DNA of 64,000 nt from Adhaeribacter swui (GTDB lineage Bacteria > Bacteroidota > Bacteroidia > Cytophagales > Hymenobacteraceae), in NCBI RefSeq assembly GCF_014217805.1, contig NZ_CP055156.1, positions 4,594,585 through 4,658,584 of the forward strand. Direction: 5' to 3'. A program made the translations under genes and the position numbers. Within the stretch, counting starts at the first letter, position 1. Each line of letters starts with the position of its first letter. Of the stretch, positions 55,142 to 64,000 are shown piece after piece. Under the pieces are notes generated by a model. That model was not told where the DNA came from. It saw nothing but the letters and a program-made list of their open reading frames with translations, and did not search any database.

Positions 55142-56038
55142 ATGAACGCCATTAAATCTATTTCCGAATTTCACCGGTTATTGTCTTTGCCGGCACCCCG
55201 GCACCCACTGGTAAGCGTGATAAATTTGAACGAATGCATTTTTTTGGAAGATGAGGTGTGGCAAGGTTTTGTAAACCAATTTTACTGCGTTGCCCTAAAA
55301 CGAGAAGCAAAAGGAAAAATTAAATACGGGCAGCAGCACTACGATTACGACAAGGGCGTATTAAGCTTTACAGCCCCTAACCAGGTACAATCTTTGGATT
55401 TGCAGAATATGGAATGCGGCTCGGGCTACCTGCTTATTTTTCATCCGGATTTTTTGCTGAAACATACTTTGGCCAGCACCATACATCAATATGGCTTTTT
55501 CTCTTACGCCGTAAACGAGGCCCTGCATCTTTCCGAAGAAGAAGAGGACGATCTGATTACCATTTTAAATAAGATTAACAAAGAATGTGCGCACATCGAC
55601 CGGCACACCCAGGAAATTATTTTATCGCAGATTGATTTACTGCTCAACTATTCTAACCGTTTTTACGAGCGCCAGTTTATTACCCGTAAAAACAACAACC
55701 ACCAGCTTCTTACTAAATTCGAGCAATTAATTAACGAGTACTTTACTGCCAACGATACCGCCGAACAAGGCTTGTTAACCGTGCAGTATATTGCTGAACG
55801 CATGAACCTTTCGCCCAACTACCTGAGCGATATGCTGCGGGTGCATACCGGGCAAAACACCCAACAACACATTCACGAGAAATTGATCCAGAAAGCAAAA
55901 GAAAGGCTATCCACTACCAACTTATCGGTCAGCGAAATAGCCTATGCCCTGGGCTTTGAACATGCACAATCGTTCAGTACGCTTTTTAAGAAGAAAACGA
56001 ACATGTCGCCCCTGGAGTTTCGACAGACATTTAACTGA
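55142..56038 (+). CDS. AraC-family transcriptional regulator
   Basis: The 298-residue regulator has an N-terminal cupin-like ligand domain (about 1-170; GVLSFTAPNQVQS, GYLLIFHPDFLL) and a C-terminal double HTH (about 205-298; QYIAERMNLSPNYLSDMLR, SVSEIAYALGFEHAQSFSTL). It ends with FKKKTNMSPLEFRQTF, the family signature. It follows the aldo/keto reductase on the same strand, but a terminator separates them. The inverted-repeat arm 20 bases upstream may be its binding site. Confidence 0.92.
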   Translation: MNAIKSISEFHRLLSLPAPRHPLVSVINLNECIFLEDEVWQGFVNQFYCVALKREAKGKIKYGQQHYDYDKGVLSFTAPNQVQSLDLQNMECGSGYLLIFHPDFLLKHTLASTIHQYGFFSYAVNEALHLSEEEEDDLITILNKINKECAHIDRHTQEIILSQIDLLLNYSNRFYERQFITRKNNNHQLLTKFEQLINEYFTANDTAEQGLLTVQYIAERMNLSPNYLSDMLRVHTGQNTQQHIHEKLIQKAKERLSTTNLSVSEIAYALGFEHAQSFSTLFKKKTNMSPLEFRQTFN

Positions 56039-56223
56039 ATACTAATCGATGAAAGACGCTTAAGTTCAGACTTTATGCATTTACTAGCGCGCTTTTAATG
56101 CAGTTTATGCAAAACTTGAATGTTCTCTGCTGTAGACTAGGTTTTAGTTTCAGATTAAAAACTATTTAAATATAATTATTTCCAAAATAACTTTTGTGCG
56201 CGTTATACTGCGTTAGACGCGCG

Positions 56224-56418
56224 TCATAAAATGTTCTGGCTAGGAAGGTTGTTTATTTTGCCTATTTTATACTCCGCATTAGCTACTTGCAGTTTGGTCT
56301 TAAGGCTTTCTAAATCTTTAAACTGAGTTAAATCACCTACCTGGTTCCACCTAATGGCTTCTAAGTTCTTCGTTAAAAAATAATCAACCAGAGAAGCATC
56401 ATTCCCTCCTCTGACCAT
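56224..56418 (-). pseudogene. fragment of an Mrr-type restriction endonuclease N-terminus
   Basis: The 64-codon frame (MVRGGNDASLVDYF, EAIRWNQVGDLTQFKD, YKIGKINNLPSQ) resembles the N-terminal domain of Mrr-like restriction proteins, which read MWMVRAG...IGWNELGDL...PGKI...GQ. Directly upstream the sequence is ATG TGA ATG, so the expected W codon TGG is replaced by TGA. No nuclease domain follows on either frame. It is probably a stump left after deletion, downstream of the Zn-hook ATPase. Confidence 0.5.
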
Positions 56419-56521
56419 TCACATGGTTGTTTGTTGTGTATTTAAAATAAAATCCAAGATTAATAATGTAATTATTAATTAATAAAAAAATATATTCAAA
56501 ATGTATTAAAGACTAAATATT

Positions 56522-59008
56522 CTACTTTTGAATTAAGGATTTGTAAAAACATTTACTTCCATCTTTGTCATATTTAAAACAATCATAAAATGAATCAATC
56601 TGACTCATAAAGCCTAATAAGGTTGAAGAATTTAAACTCATAATTGAATTAGTTTCAAAATGGCTTAACCAATTTCCAAGAATAGAAGGAATAATTGTTG
56701 TTTGTACTGCAAGAGTCTGATTTGCATCAAGAATACAAATGTTTGCTAATTTTGTTAATTTAATATGGGCTTGAATTGCGTTTAAACATTCGCTAATTGT
56801 TCTGGTATCTTCTTTTAAGGCCATATCAAAAGGAACTGGTATTCTAAGCTTTCTAATTATATCTAGTGATACATATTCCAAATACTGCCTCATTAATGGA
56901 GTTGCAATATTGATGTTGCCAAAATTTAATTGGTTAATAATTGTAGTTTTTAATTGCTCATTTTCATTATTAATTATAAGAACTTTTCCATGTGGCGCTA
57001 ATCCTTGTAATTCAATACTTCTCCATTTACTTTCTGGTTGAGATGATTGTGAATTAAAATATTTCCTTAAGAGACCATCATGGCTAAGAATAATTATCTG
57101 TAAACCATCGGGATTAAAAGCAGTTGAAATTTCATTATATAACAAGTTCATTAAGCTTAATTGATTCCCCGCATCAAAACTTGAACATATATCATCAAAA
57201 ACTACAAATTTAGCTTTATGCTTGCTCCTCATTAATGAAGCTAAAAAGATAGAAATTGCTAATGCGTTTCTATAGGATTCAGAGAGTAAGGGAGTAGCGT
57301 TTAAATTATCGGTGTTAAAGAAAGTCTCCAGTTCAAGGTCAAGGTCCTGAGATTTTACAGCTCTAGTTAAACTGGGTACTATATTATTGTTATTAATTAT
57401 TTTACTAAAATAATTTCTGGTATTACTTTCAATATCAACACAAATAGTTTGATTTAACTTTGTCTCTGCACTTGAAATTTGTTGTGTAAGGTTAGAAAGA
57501 TAATCTTGCCACTGTTTTATTTTAACCACTTGTTTTTTTAATTCTTTACCCTCTTCTGTTACTTCAACTAGCTGTTTAATTTTAAAAACAAGTTGCTTTA
57601 CATTATTTATTTTCTCAAAAGTTTCTGAAATTGATGCAGGAAGCTTCGCTTTTAAGTTTTCTACTTCTTCAAATAACTTATTTTGCTCTTCAGAAACTTT
57701 TTTATCTGTTTCAATTAGATAGCTAACTAGCTTATTGTACTCTTCTTTATTAATAGATTCTGAGCTTATTAGTCTTTCAGCCTCTGTATATAAGTTTATG
57801 TTCTTATTATTTTCTAAATATAAACCGATACTTATGATTCGTTGCTTTCCAGAAAATACATTCCACTGTTTTTTAATTTGTAGATTCAATTGCTTTATTT
57901 CTTCAAAATCTTTTAGCTTGTTAATAATTACATCATATAAAGATTTATTGCCGTCAAATATTAAATCGGAAGAATCACATAACGGGCACGTATCTTTTTG
58001 CAGATTTGATTTTTCAAAAATGTCTTTTGCTGTATTATATAGGGTATTAAACTCTTTTCCTAAAGTTGAAACTATTAATTCATCTTTTGCCTTAATCAAT
58101 TCGCCAATTTTAGATAGTTCTTCAAATTCAGCAGTTGAATTTTTACTTTGTAGTAAAGCGAGGCTTTCTTTTCGTTTATTTTTTTCAACCAATTCATTCT
58201 GTGTTTTTCCACCTTCTGCCTCCTTTAATGTAGCTATGAGAAGGTCAAAATTTACTTTTAGCAACTCCTCTTCAATAAGAATTTTTTCTAATATGGGAAT
58301 ACTCCTTAAAATTAAAATAGCTTTTTTCTCTAAAGTAGCTAAATCATTATAATCAACATCTTGTAATTCTAATTTCTCTAATAATGATGTAATTTCTTCT
58401 GCTATAGTTTTATATCTATTCCTTGTATTATTTAGTTTGGTATTTAAATTTTCAAAGTTAAAATCCGTTTTAATATTCCTATTTAATGTATCAAGACTTT
58501 GTTTTAATGCTGATATTTTGGAAAGTCCAATTAAAGAAGAAAATGCTCTTCCCCTTTCAAGTGGTTTGTTATCAATAAAAGAGCGGAATATGTTATAATC
58601 AACTAATAGCCCATCATGGTTTAAAGAATTTTAAAATTCTTTGATATTTGATTCTTCGGGAGAAGTTATTGAGTATCCACCTGTTCTATCCTTTCTAATT
58701 TGAACATTAATAATTTGGGATGAATCGTCAGGTTTAAAGCATAAATTAATAATTGAGTTACCTGTTGAATGAAATTTATTGATATAATAATCCTCTGACT
58801 TTTCTTTAGAATGTAAAGCCTTAAGTCTTGGTATTTCATCTTTAAGGGCATAACTTAATGCATCGTATATGGAGCTTTTCCCAGAAGCATTAGGTGCAAA
58901 AATAGAATGCACCTTTTTATCATCTATTTTAATCTTCAATGGAGAAAGTTCATTATTAATTCCTCTGAAACCCTCAATTTCAATTGAAGATAAAAAATAC
59001 CTTTTCAT
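56522..59008 (-). pseudogene. Zn-hook ABC/SMC-like ATPase interrupted by an in-frame TAA
   Basis: One frame of 828 codons encodes a RecF/Rad50-like ATPase. Residues 1-125 start with KRYFLSSIEIEGFRG and carry Walker A, APNASGKSS (38-46). Codon 126 is TAA (58631-58633). The frame continues NSLNHDGLLVDYNIFRSF with coiled coil, a Zn-hook CPLC (341-344), more coiled coil, the signature LLSESYRNALA and Walker B KFVVFDDICSSFD. The C-terminal 200 residues are unrecognised. The only restart in the second half is a TTG at 58264, which would lack Walker A. It overlaps the upstream 72-codon gene by one base (TAATG). Confidence 0.8.
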
Positions 59009-59226
59009 TAACTTTTTGTATTAAGGGCTTCTTGAACTTCTTTAGTGATTTTTGTTCTTATTTCTAACTTTTTAGGGTTAGAGAGATCATTTTCAAATTG
59101 GAGCAACAATTCTTTATTATTATATAAGATCTGACCAAGTATAGGATTCTTTTCAATAGCGAATGCAAAAAAAGACTCAAGATTTTCCTCTTGTGAATCA
59201 GACGGTTCAAATTCGAAATTTTTCAT
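59008..59226 (-). CDS. small acidic protein upstream of the Zn-hook ATPase
   Basis: The 72-residue protein starts MKNFEFEPSDSQEENLESFF and contains LQFENDLSNPKKLEIRTKIT. No signal peptide or membrane helix. It is not recognised. Its stop overlaps the ATPase start by one base, so the two are translationally coupled and probably form one system. It may be an adaptor or inhibitor of the ATPase. Confidence 0.6.
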   Translation of the reverse strand: MKNFEFEPSDSQEENLESFFAFAIEKNPILGQILYNNKELLLQFENDLSNPKKLEIRTKITKEVQEALNTKS

Positions 59227-59287
59227 AATTATATATTTTTTTATTTTAACTATTTATTAAGTAAGTATAAATATTTAATCGGTTAAC

Positions 59288-59602
59288 TCCCCTCTACAAT
59301 AGCAATTACAATAGCAATCTCCTCCGGCGTAAGCTCATAAAGTTGATAAAACAATTCATTTAGCTGCTTTTCCAGTGAAGTACCAGGTGATCGGGGTTGT
59401 AAAAAGTATTATTCAGCAAATTCATTAAATGGATTTTATAATTTTCTTTGCTTTCCTTCTCGTCTTTCTGGCTGAGCAAATGCACCAAATTGGTTTTTGA
59501 TGCCTCCATGATGGCGCTATTAGTTTTGATTAGGCAGTAAGCTTTATTCAGACTTTGTTTAATAGAAAGCGAAGAGGAGGTAATCATGTAAGCTTGGTAC
59601 AA
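59288..59602 (-). pseudogene. C-terminal remnant of a restriction-modification methylase
   Basis: A frame at 59602-59360 encodes AIMEASKTNLVHLLSQKDEK and LLNNTFYNPDHLVLH, then a frameshift near 59385-59395 joins it to SLEKQLNELFYQLYELTPEE followed by IAIVIAIVEGS. The closing pattern LxxQLNxLxYxLYxLTxEEIxIVEG is what I know from Eco57I-like methylases and related enzymes. A 12-bp tandem duplication (TACAATAGCAAT twice) explains the doubled IAIVIAIV. Only the end of the gene is left. Confidence 0.45.
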
Positions 59603-59842
59603 GCTGGAAGCTACAATATAAATAATAATATCATTGCTTGGTGCAAGCTCCAGCTTAAAATGACTATTAAATGCTATATGGTTGAAAATAATCAGTAACC
59701 TAAGTGCCGATTACTTATTAGGGATAAATAGTAGCTGAGTTTAGTTAAGTATTGCTGTCATTTTTATTAATTTTTAATTCTCCATTCGTAAACTCTTTCC
59801 ACCTGAGTCGGTATAAATCCCAAACACTTATAATAAAATACC

Positions 59843-60793
59843 ATGGAAAGACAGATGAAAGCGGCGGTTTACGAGGAGTTTGGCGGGGCCGATAAAATTC
59901 AGATTCGCAGCACGGCCATTCCGGAAATAAAAGAAGGCGAGGTATTGGTCCGTTTAAAGGCGGCCGGCGTTAACCCGGTGGATGCCGCTGTGCGGGAAGG
60001 TTATTTAAAAAATTACCTACCTTATACTTTCCCGATTATACCGGGCTGGGACATGGCCGGCACGGTAGAAGACCGGGGTTTTAGTGCCCGCCGGTTTGCG
60101 GTTGGCGATGCCGTCTACGCCTATGCCCGACGACCCATGGTGCAGTACGGAACATTTGCCGAGTACATTGTTATTCCGGAGAGTTATCTGGCGCACAAAC
60201 CCGAAAAACTGTCTTTTGAAGAAGCTGCCGGCATTCCGCTGGTCGGGCTTACGGCTTACCAGTCTATGTTCGATGTAGGTAAGCTGCAAGCAAATCAAAC
60301 CGTGTTGATATTGGGAGCTTCCGGGGGAGTAGGTAGTTTGGGTATTCAGTTAGCCAAAGCCAAAGGCGCGCGGGTAATTGGAGTAGCCAGCGCCAAAAAC
60401 CACGATTTTATGCAAGAACTGGGCGCCGATCATACGATCGACTACAGCCAGGGCGATATTGGGGCTGCCGTAAAAGCGTTAGTACCCGAAGGGGTAGATT
60501 TAATTTTTGACTGCGCCAGCGGCGATACCTTGCAGCAAAGTTTATCGGCCCTGAAATCCAAAGGCAAACTGGTTTCCATTCTGCACCACGGCGAAGGCCT
60601 GGACCCAGATATTGATTTTCAATACGTGTTCGTGGAACCCAATAGCACCCAATTGGAGCACATGCGCGAATTAGCCGATCAGGGAAAATTAAAGGTACAC
60701 GTAAGTAAAACGTTTACTCTGGACCAAACCGCCGAAGCTTTAAATCAAATTCAAACGAAGCATACTACCGGCAAGATTGTGATTGTGCCGTAA
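59843..60793 (+). CDS. zinc-independent NADPH:quinone oxidoreductase (MDR family)
   Basis: The 316-residue enzyme is a medium-chain reductase. The N-terminal GroES-like domain (MKAAVYEEFGGADKIQI, VLVRLKAAGVNPVDAAVREG, FPIIPGWDMAGTV) leads into a Rossmann fold with VLILGASGGVGSLGIQLAKA (about 148-168). Structural zinc cysteines are absent. It reduces quinones or enals with NADPH. No operon partner. ATG 59843. Confidence 0.9.
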   Translation: MERQMKAAVYEEFGGADKIQIRSTAIPEIKEGEVLVRLKAAGVNPVDAAVREGYLKNYLPYTFPIIPGWDMAGTVEDRGFSARRFAVGDAVYAYARRPMVQYGTFAEYIVIPESYLAHKPEKLSFEEAAGIPLVGLTAYQSMFDVGKLQANQTVLILGASGGVGSLGIQLAKAKGARVIGVASAKNHDFMQELGADHTIDYSQGDIGAAVKALVPEGVDLIFDCASGDTLQQSLSALKSKGKLVSILHHGEGLDPDIDFQYVFVEPNSTQLEHMRELADQGKLKVHVSKTFTLDQTAEALNQIQTKHTTGKIVIVP

Positions 60794-60812
60794 ACGAAAA
60801 GTTGTTAGAACT

Positions 60813-61051
60813 AATTTTAACGTGAGTTCGAGATAAAAAAAGAATTAAACGCTATCCTTCTCTAAGCACGTCATTCCGGAAGAACCTAATCGGTTACCTA
60901 CTGGTTAGATCTTTCCGGAATTCTTCGAGTTCTTGCAGGATGACTTAAATGGACAGCAAGATCCAGAAAAATAGAATTTTGTCTTGTTAACACAGCTATG
61001 AATTTTTTCTGTATTTAAAATTAGTGCTTACATCGAACACACGTTAATTTT
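60813..61051. repeat. MITE-like element with terminal inverted repeats
   Basis: The ends TTAACGTGAGTTCGA (60817-60831) and its near reverse complement TCGAACACACGTTAA (61033-61047) match at 14 of 15 positions. The interior has an inverted pair around ATTCCGGAA and TTTCCGGAAT (near 60875-60920). No open frame of note. A 20-bp end of the same type is at 271-290. Non-autonomous if mobile. Confidence 0.6.
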
Positions 61052-61103
61052 ATCAATAATTTTAAAAATTAGTAAAAATTCCCTTTTGGAAGTTCGGAAA
61101 GAT

Positions 61104-61248
61104 GGCGCGAGCGTCCTCGCTCGTGGCTACCATGTGGTAGGCCTCTGGCCGGGCGAACCGATATACTAGAATAAAAAGCAAATCAGCAAGAATTTCCTAC
61201 CGGCCAGAGGCCGGACGATAATCATCACGAGCGTGGACGCTCGCGATA
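61104..61248. repeat. 145-bp palindromic repeat, copy B
   Basis: Left end GCGCGAGCGTCCTCGCTCGTG-like hairpin, then TAGGCCTCTGGCCGG, a centre with ATATACTAGAATAAAAAGCA, then CCGGCCAGAGGCCGG and the right hairpin CACGAGCGTGGACGCTCGCG. It has the same orientation as copy C. A CCCCTTTTGAGGGGGTGGGG patch lies next to it at 61271-61290. Confidence 0.85.
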
Positions 61249-61355
61249 TGGATACATTCAGAACTCATTGTCCCCTTTTGAGGGGGTGGGGGAGGAAATA
61301 ACGATTAAACCCGTATGTTTGAGGTAGTCCTTTTTAAAACTAAAACTAACTGAAT

Positions 61356-62219
61356 CTATTTCATATTGGCGCGCCGCACCAGAATATCGGCAATATCGTC
61401 GCCATCTTCGCGGTGTTTATCTATCTCGATGATGCGGGTGCGGCAGCCTACCTCTTTTAAAATAGTTTGCATGCGCAAAGCTCCTTCGCGGCCGGTTTGG
61501 TGCATATCCGGTATAATCATCACTTTGCGGCCTTGTAGTACGGCCGCTTTTTCTTTTTTTAAACTAACTGCCCCACCGGTAGCTACCCAGATAAAGTCCG
61601 GAAAATGCACGTGCCCGATAATGGCCGATTTTTCACTTTCAACCATTACTATCTTGGCCGTAGCCGGATATTGCGCCAACTGAAATTCCCCGAATAAGCA
61701 ATATTCGTAACCTTCCTGGTTGGTAAATACCAATGGGCTAGGTTTACTGCGGGCTTCGTCTTCGCTGGCTTTTACCCGGTGCCCATCGGGCTTGTAGTAA
61801 ATGCGTTTGGGTTTGCGGTAATTACCGGCTTTGTCCTGGTACCAGAAAATAGTACCGCCGGCTTTGGTGGTGCCAATCGAAAAATACTGCAGTAAGTAAT
61901 CGGCGGTAGTGGGGTATTTGGTTTGCAGCCAAACGGCAAAATTATTGTGTGCGTAACTTTTTAAAGTTTGCTTCACTAAGTCCGCGCTGATTATTTGCAA
62001 GGGCTTTTTAGGCGTAGGCGTAAAAACCGGAAGTACAAAATTTTCCTGAGCAGAGGTGTTTGGGAAAAAATTTTGGCCGCAACTGTGGCAGTGTCCGAAT
62101 GCCGGGTTAGGTACACCATCCAGGATAATAGGCGAAAATTTACCGTCCCGGTTATTCTTTCCGCACGGGCAGGTAGGAGCTACCTTATACCGGTTCGACT
62201 GCACAAATTTAAAAATCAT
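61356..62219 (-). CDS. DUF6371 / Toprim-like primase-related protein
   Basis: The 287-residue protein has an N-terminal zinc finger, C-P-C-G then C-H-S-C (about 16-45), as in DNA primases, and a Toprim-like half: IVMVESEKSAIIGHV, WVATGGAVSLKK and VMIIPDMHQTGREG. It resembles DUF6371 proteins found with mobile elements and phages. The ATG 62219 has an AGAAGG ribosome site; a longer frame from 62306 is less likely. The gene lies between two same-oriented copies of the 145-bp repeat. No integrase or replication gene is adjacent. Confidence 0.75.
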   Translation of the reverse strand: MIFKFVQSNRYKVAPTCPCGKNNRDGKFSPIILDGVPNPAFGHCHSCGQNFFPNTSAQENFVLPVFTPTPKKPLQIISADLVKQTLKSYAHNNFAVWLQTKYPTTADYLLQYFSIGTTKAGGTIFWYQDKAGNYRKPKRIYYKPDGHRVKASEDEARSKPSPLVFTNQEGYEYCLFGEFQLAQYPATAKIVMVESEKSAIIGHVHFPDFIWVATGGAVSLKKEKAAVLQGRKVMIIPDMHQTGREGALRMQTILKEVGCRTRIIEIDKHREDGDDIADILVRRANMK

Positions 62220-62336
62220 AACCTTCTCATTCGTTAAGTAATAGTAAGCAATTCTCCTGGAACCCGGTAGGATAATAGCATAAAAGATAAAAGTTATTCT
62301 ACTCAACCAGTCCCATTAATTTTTTATATCAAAGCT

Positions 62337-62482
62337 GGCGCGGGCGTCTTCGCTCGTGGCAACTAGCCGGTAGTTCCTCTGGCCAGACAAACCGATATAC
62401 TAGAATAAAAAGCAAATCAGCAACAGAATTCCAACCGGCCAGAGGCCGAACATAAGCATTACGAGCGAGGACCCTCGCGATA
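62337..62482. repeat. 145-bp palindromic repeat, copy C
   Basis: Parallel to copy B, with a shared centre ATATACTAGAATAAAAAGCA at the same relative place. End hairpins are GCGCGGGCGTCTTCGCTCGTG-like and CGAGCGAGGACCCTCGCG. The 62220-62626 gap holds this repeat and otherwise nothing recognised. Confidence 0.85.
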
Positions 62483-62626
62483 GACTGTAAACAGAAGAGA
62501 ATAGAAGAGGCGTGATTTGGCTCAGTAAATTTTTAAAATTTTAGCAGATAAACCCTACCCACTGCAGGAGAAGCACGCGTTATTTTATTACATTACAGGC
62601 TAATGCGTACTTAAAATTAGAATCGT

Positions 62627-63781
62627 ATGAAAGCCAAGTTATGGATTTTAACAGTTTGCTGTTGCGCTTTGGTATTAAGCATTCTGGCCTGGAAGCCCAA
62701 CGCAACCCCAGCGCTTAACGCAGATAAAAAAGCGCCGGGTACCGGGCGCTACTTGTACGTGGCCGTGCCGGGCATCCGCGATTACCTGGGTTACGGCGGA
62801 CACGGCATCCTGGTCTTTGATATGGATAACAACCATCAATTCGTAAAACGCATTAAAACAAAAGGATTGCGGGAAAATGGGAAGCCCTCCAACGTGAAAG
62901 GCGTAGCCGTAAGTGTGCCGCTCAACAGCATTTACGTGAGTACCCTGCAATCGGTGCAACGCATCGATTTAACTACCGACAAAATTATCTGGGAAAAACC
63001 GTACGTGGGTGGCGCCGACCGCATGGCCATTTCGCCGGACGGTAAAATTATGTACTTACCTTCGCTGGAAAATACGTTCTGGAATGTGGTGGATTGCGAA
63101 ACGGGTAATATTTTAAAAAAAATAGAAGTAGTGGGCCGGGCGCATAATACCATTTACGGGCCTTCGGGCAAATACGCTTACCTCGCCGATATTGCCTCGC
63201 CTTTGCTGCACGTAGCCGATACCAAAACCCATACCATCGTGAAAAAAGTAGGTCCGTTTGGCCGCGGCATCCGTCCGTTTACCATTAATAGCACCGAAAC
63301 GCTGGCCTTTGTTACGGTAGATAGTTTGCTGGGCTTTGAAGTAGGCGATTTAAAAACCGGTAAATTGCTCGAACGCAAAGTGGTAGAAGGTTGGAACAAA
63401 GGGCCCGTGCGGCGCCACGGCAATCCCAGCCACGGCATTGGCTTAACCCCCGACGAAAAAGAAATCTGGCTTGCCGATGGCCATAACATGCGCCTGCACG
63501 TTTTTAGCGCCACGCCGCCGTACCAGCAGCTTACCACCATTCCCCTGCAAGACATGCCCGGCTGGATCACCTTCAGTATGGACGGCAAATACGCTTACCC
63601 ATCTAGTGGCGAAGTAATCGACGTAAAAACCCGTAAAACTTTACTTACCCTGCAAGACGAAAATTACAACAACGTGTCCAGTGAGAAAATGGTGGAAGTG
63701 CACCTGGTTAACAACAAAGCCGTAAAAGCTGGCGACCAGTTCGGCATTGGCCGGGCCACTACCCGGAAGCCCGATTTTTAA
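62627..63781 (+). CDS. exported YncE-like beta-propeller protein
   Basis: The 384-residue protein has a signal-type N-terminus (MKAKLWILTVCCCALVLSIL) and repeats of a YVTN/YncE-type propeller: SVPLNSIYVSTLQSVQRIDL, MAISPDGKIMYLPSLENTFW, IYGPSGKYAYLADIASPL, IGLTPDEKEIWLADGHNMRL and ITFSMDGKYAYPSSGEVID. Likely periplasmic or surface; ligand unknown. The stop is at 63779-63781. Downstream to the window end (63782-64000) no gene is seen. Confidence 0.8.
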   Translation: MKAKLWILTVCCCALVLSILAWKPNATPALNADKKAPGTGRYLYVAVPGIRDYLGYGGHGILVFDMDNNHQFVKRIKTKGLRENGKPSNVKGVAVSVPLNSIYVSTLQSVQRIDLTTDKIIWEKPYVGGADRMAISPDGKIMYLPSLENTFWNVVDCETGNILKKIEVVGRAHNTIYGPSGKYAYLADIASPLLHVADTKTHTIVKKVGPFGRGIRPFTINSTETLAFVTVDSLLGFEVGDLKTGKLLERKVVEGWNKGPVRRHGNPSHGIGLTPDEKEIWLADGHNMRLHVFSATPPYQQLTTIPLQDMPGWITFSMDGKYAYPSSGEVIDVKTRKTLLTLQDENYNNVSSEKMVEVHLVNNKAVKAGDQFGIGRATTRKPDF

Positions 63782-64000
63782 AAAATTAAAATTCAGAATG
63801 GATTCAGTCAGAGCGTTTCCAAAATAGCTATCTGGTAGTAAGTCGTTTTTATAGTTGATGGCACTAATTAACCACTGCAGTAAATTGAAATAAATAATTT
63901 TTAAAAAAGTTTCACGGCTAGCTAAACCGGGTATACCACTCCACAAGAGTGTTTTACAAACTTAATAAGGGAGTTATGGTACATTTTTAAGTTGCCATTG

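Overview
The window looks like a chromosomal segment of an aerobic Bacteroidota, most likely a cytophagal bacterium of the Hymenobacteraceae (Adhaeribacter-like). The evidence is a SusC/SusD pair, a T9SS sorting domain, a second TonB-dependent receptor, NDH-2, and many DUF families typical of this phylum. Intergenic DNA is rich in the AT palindrome TTTTTAAAAATTT. No rRNA, tRNA, integrase, transposase or CRISPR array was recognised.

Layout. 0.3-9 kb: a minus-strand trehalose/glycogen block of GlgX (debranching), TreZ, and a TreY-MalQ fusion. Together they would turn alpha-glucan into trehalose while recycling maltodextrins. 9.5-24 kb: NDH-2 and a run of small housekeeping or accessory genes (GyrI-like, VOC, hydrolase, kinase, DUF4256, DUF1593, GNATs, SugE-type exporter, TRIC channel, acyltransferase, RidA with a WYL regulator). 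A DUF3179 membrane gene in this run is interrupted by an in-frame TAA. 24.0-27.0 kb: five small, AT-rich, same-strand, unrelated genes separated by structured spacers that behave like integron attC sites; no integrase is visible. 27-46 kb: carbohydrate and outer-membrane functions (GH36 alpha-galactosidase, sialate O-acetylesterase-like enzyme, Spy-like protein, a cargo-less T9SS protein, VCBS/ASPIC protein coupled to a vanadium-haloperoxidase-like PAP2 protein, SusC, SusD, CE15 glucuronoyl esterase). 46-52.5 kb: TspO-like protein, TonB receptor, MarR regulator, manganese catalase. 52.6-59.7 kb: a graveyard of defence-type genes (nucleotidyltransferase pair, Mrr-N-like fragment, Zn-hook ATPase with an in-frame TAA, restriction-modification remnant), with an aldo/keto reductase and an AraC regulator inside it. 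59.8-64 kb: quinone-type oxidoreductase, DUF6371 Toprim protein between two copies of a palindromic repeat, and a YncE-like propeller.

Strongest observation: the 24-27 kb cassette array. In three successive cassettes the first bases of the cassette (TTACCT, TTAGGC, TTGTAC) are complementary to the start of the attC-like site at the other end of the same cassette (AGGTAA, GCCTAA, GTACAA). This is the signature expected from site-specific cassette insertion. Other points of interest are dispersed palindromic elements (about 145 bp, three copies; about 48 bp, three copies with compensatory stem changes), an inverted repeat flanking the aldo/keto reductase, and two long genes each broken by one in-frame TAA.
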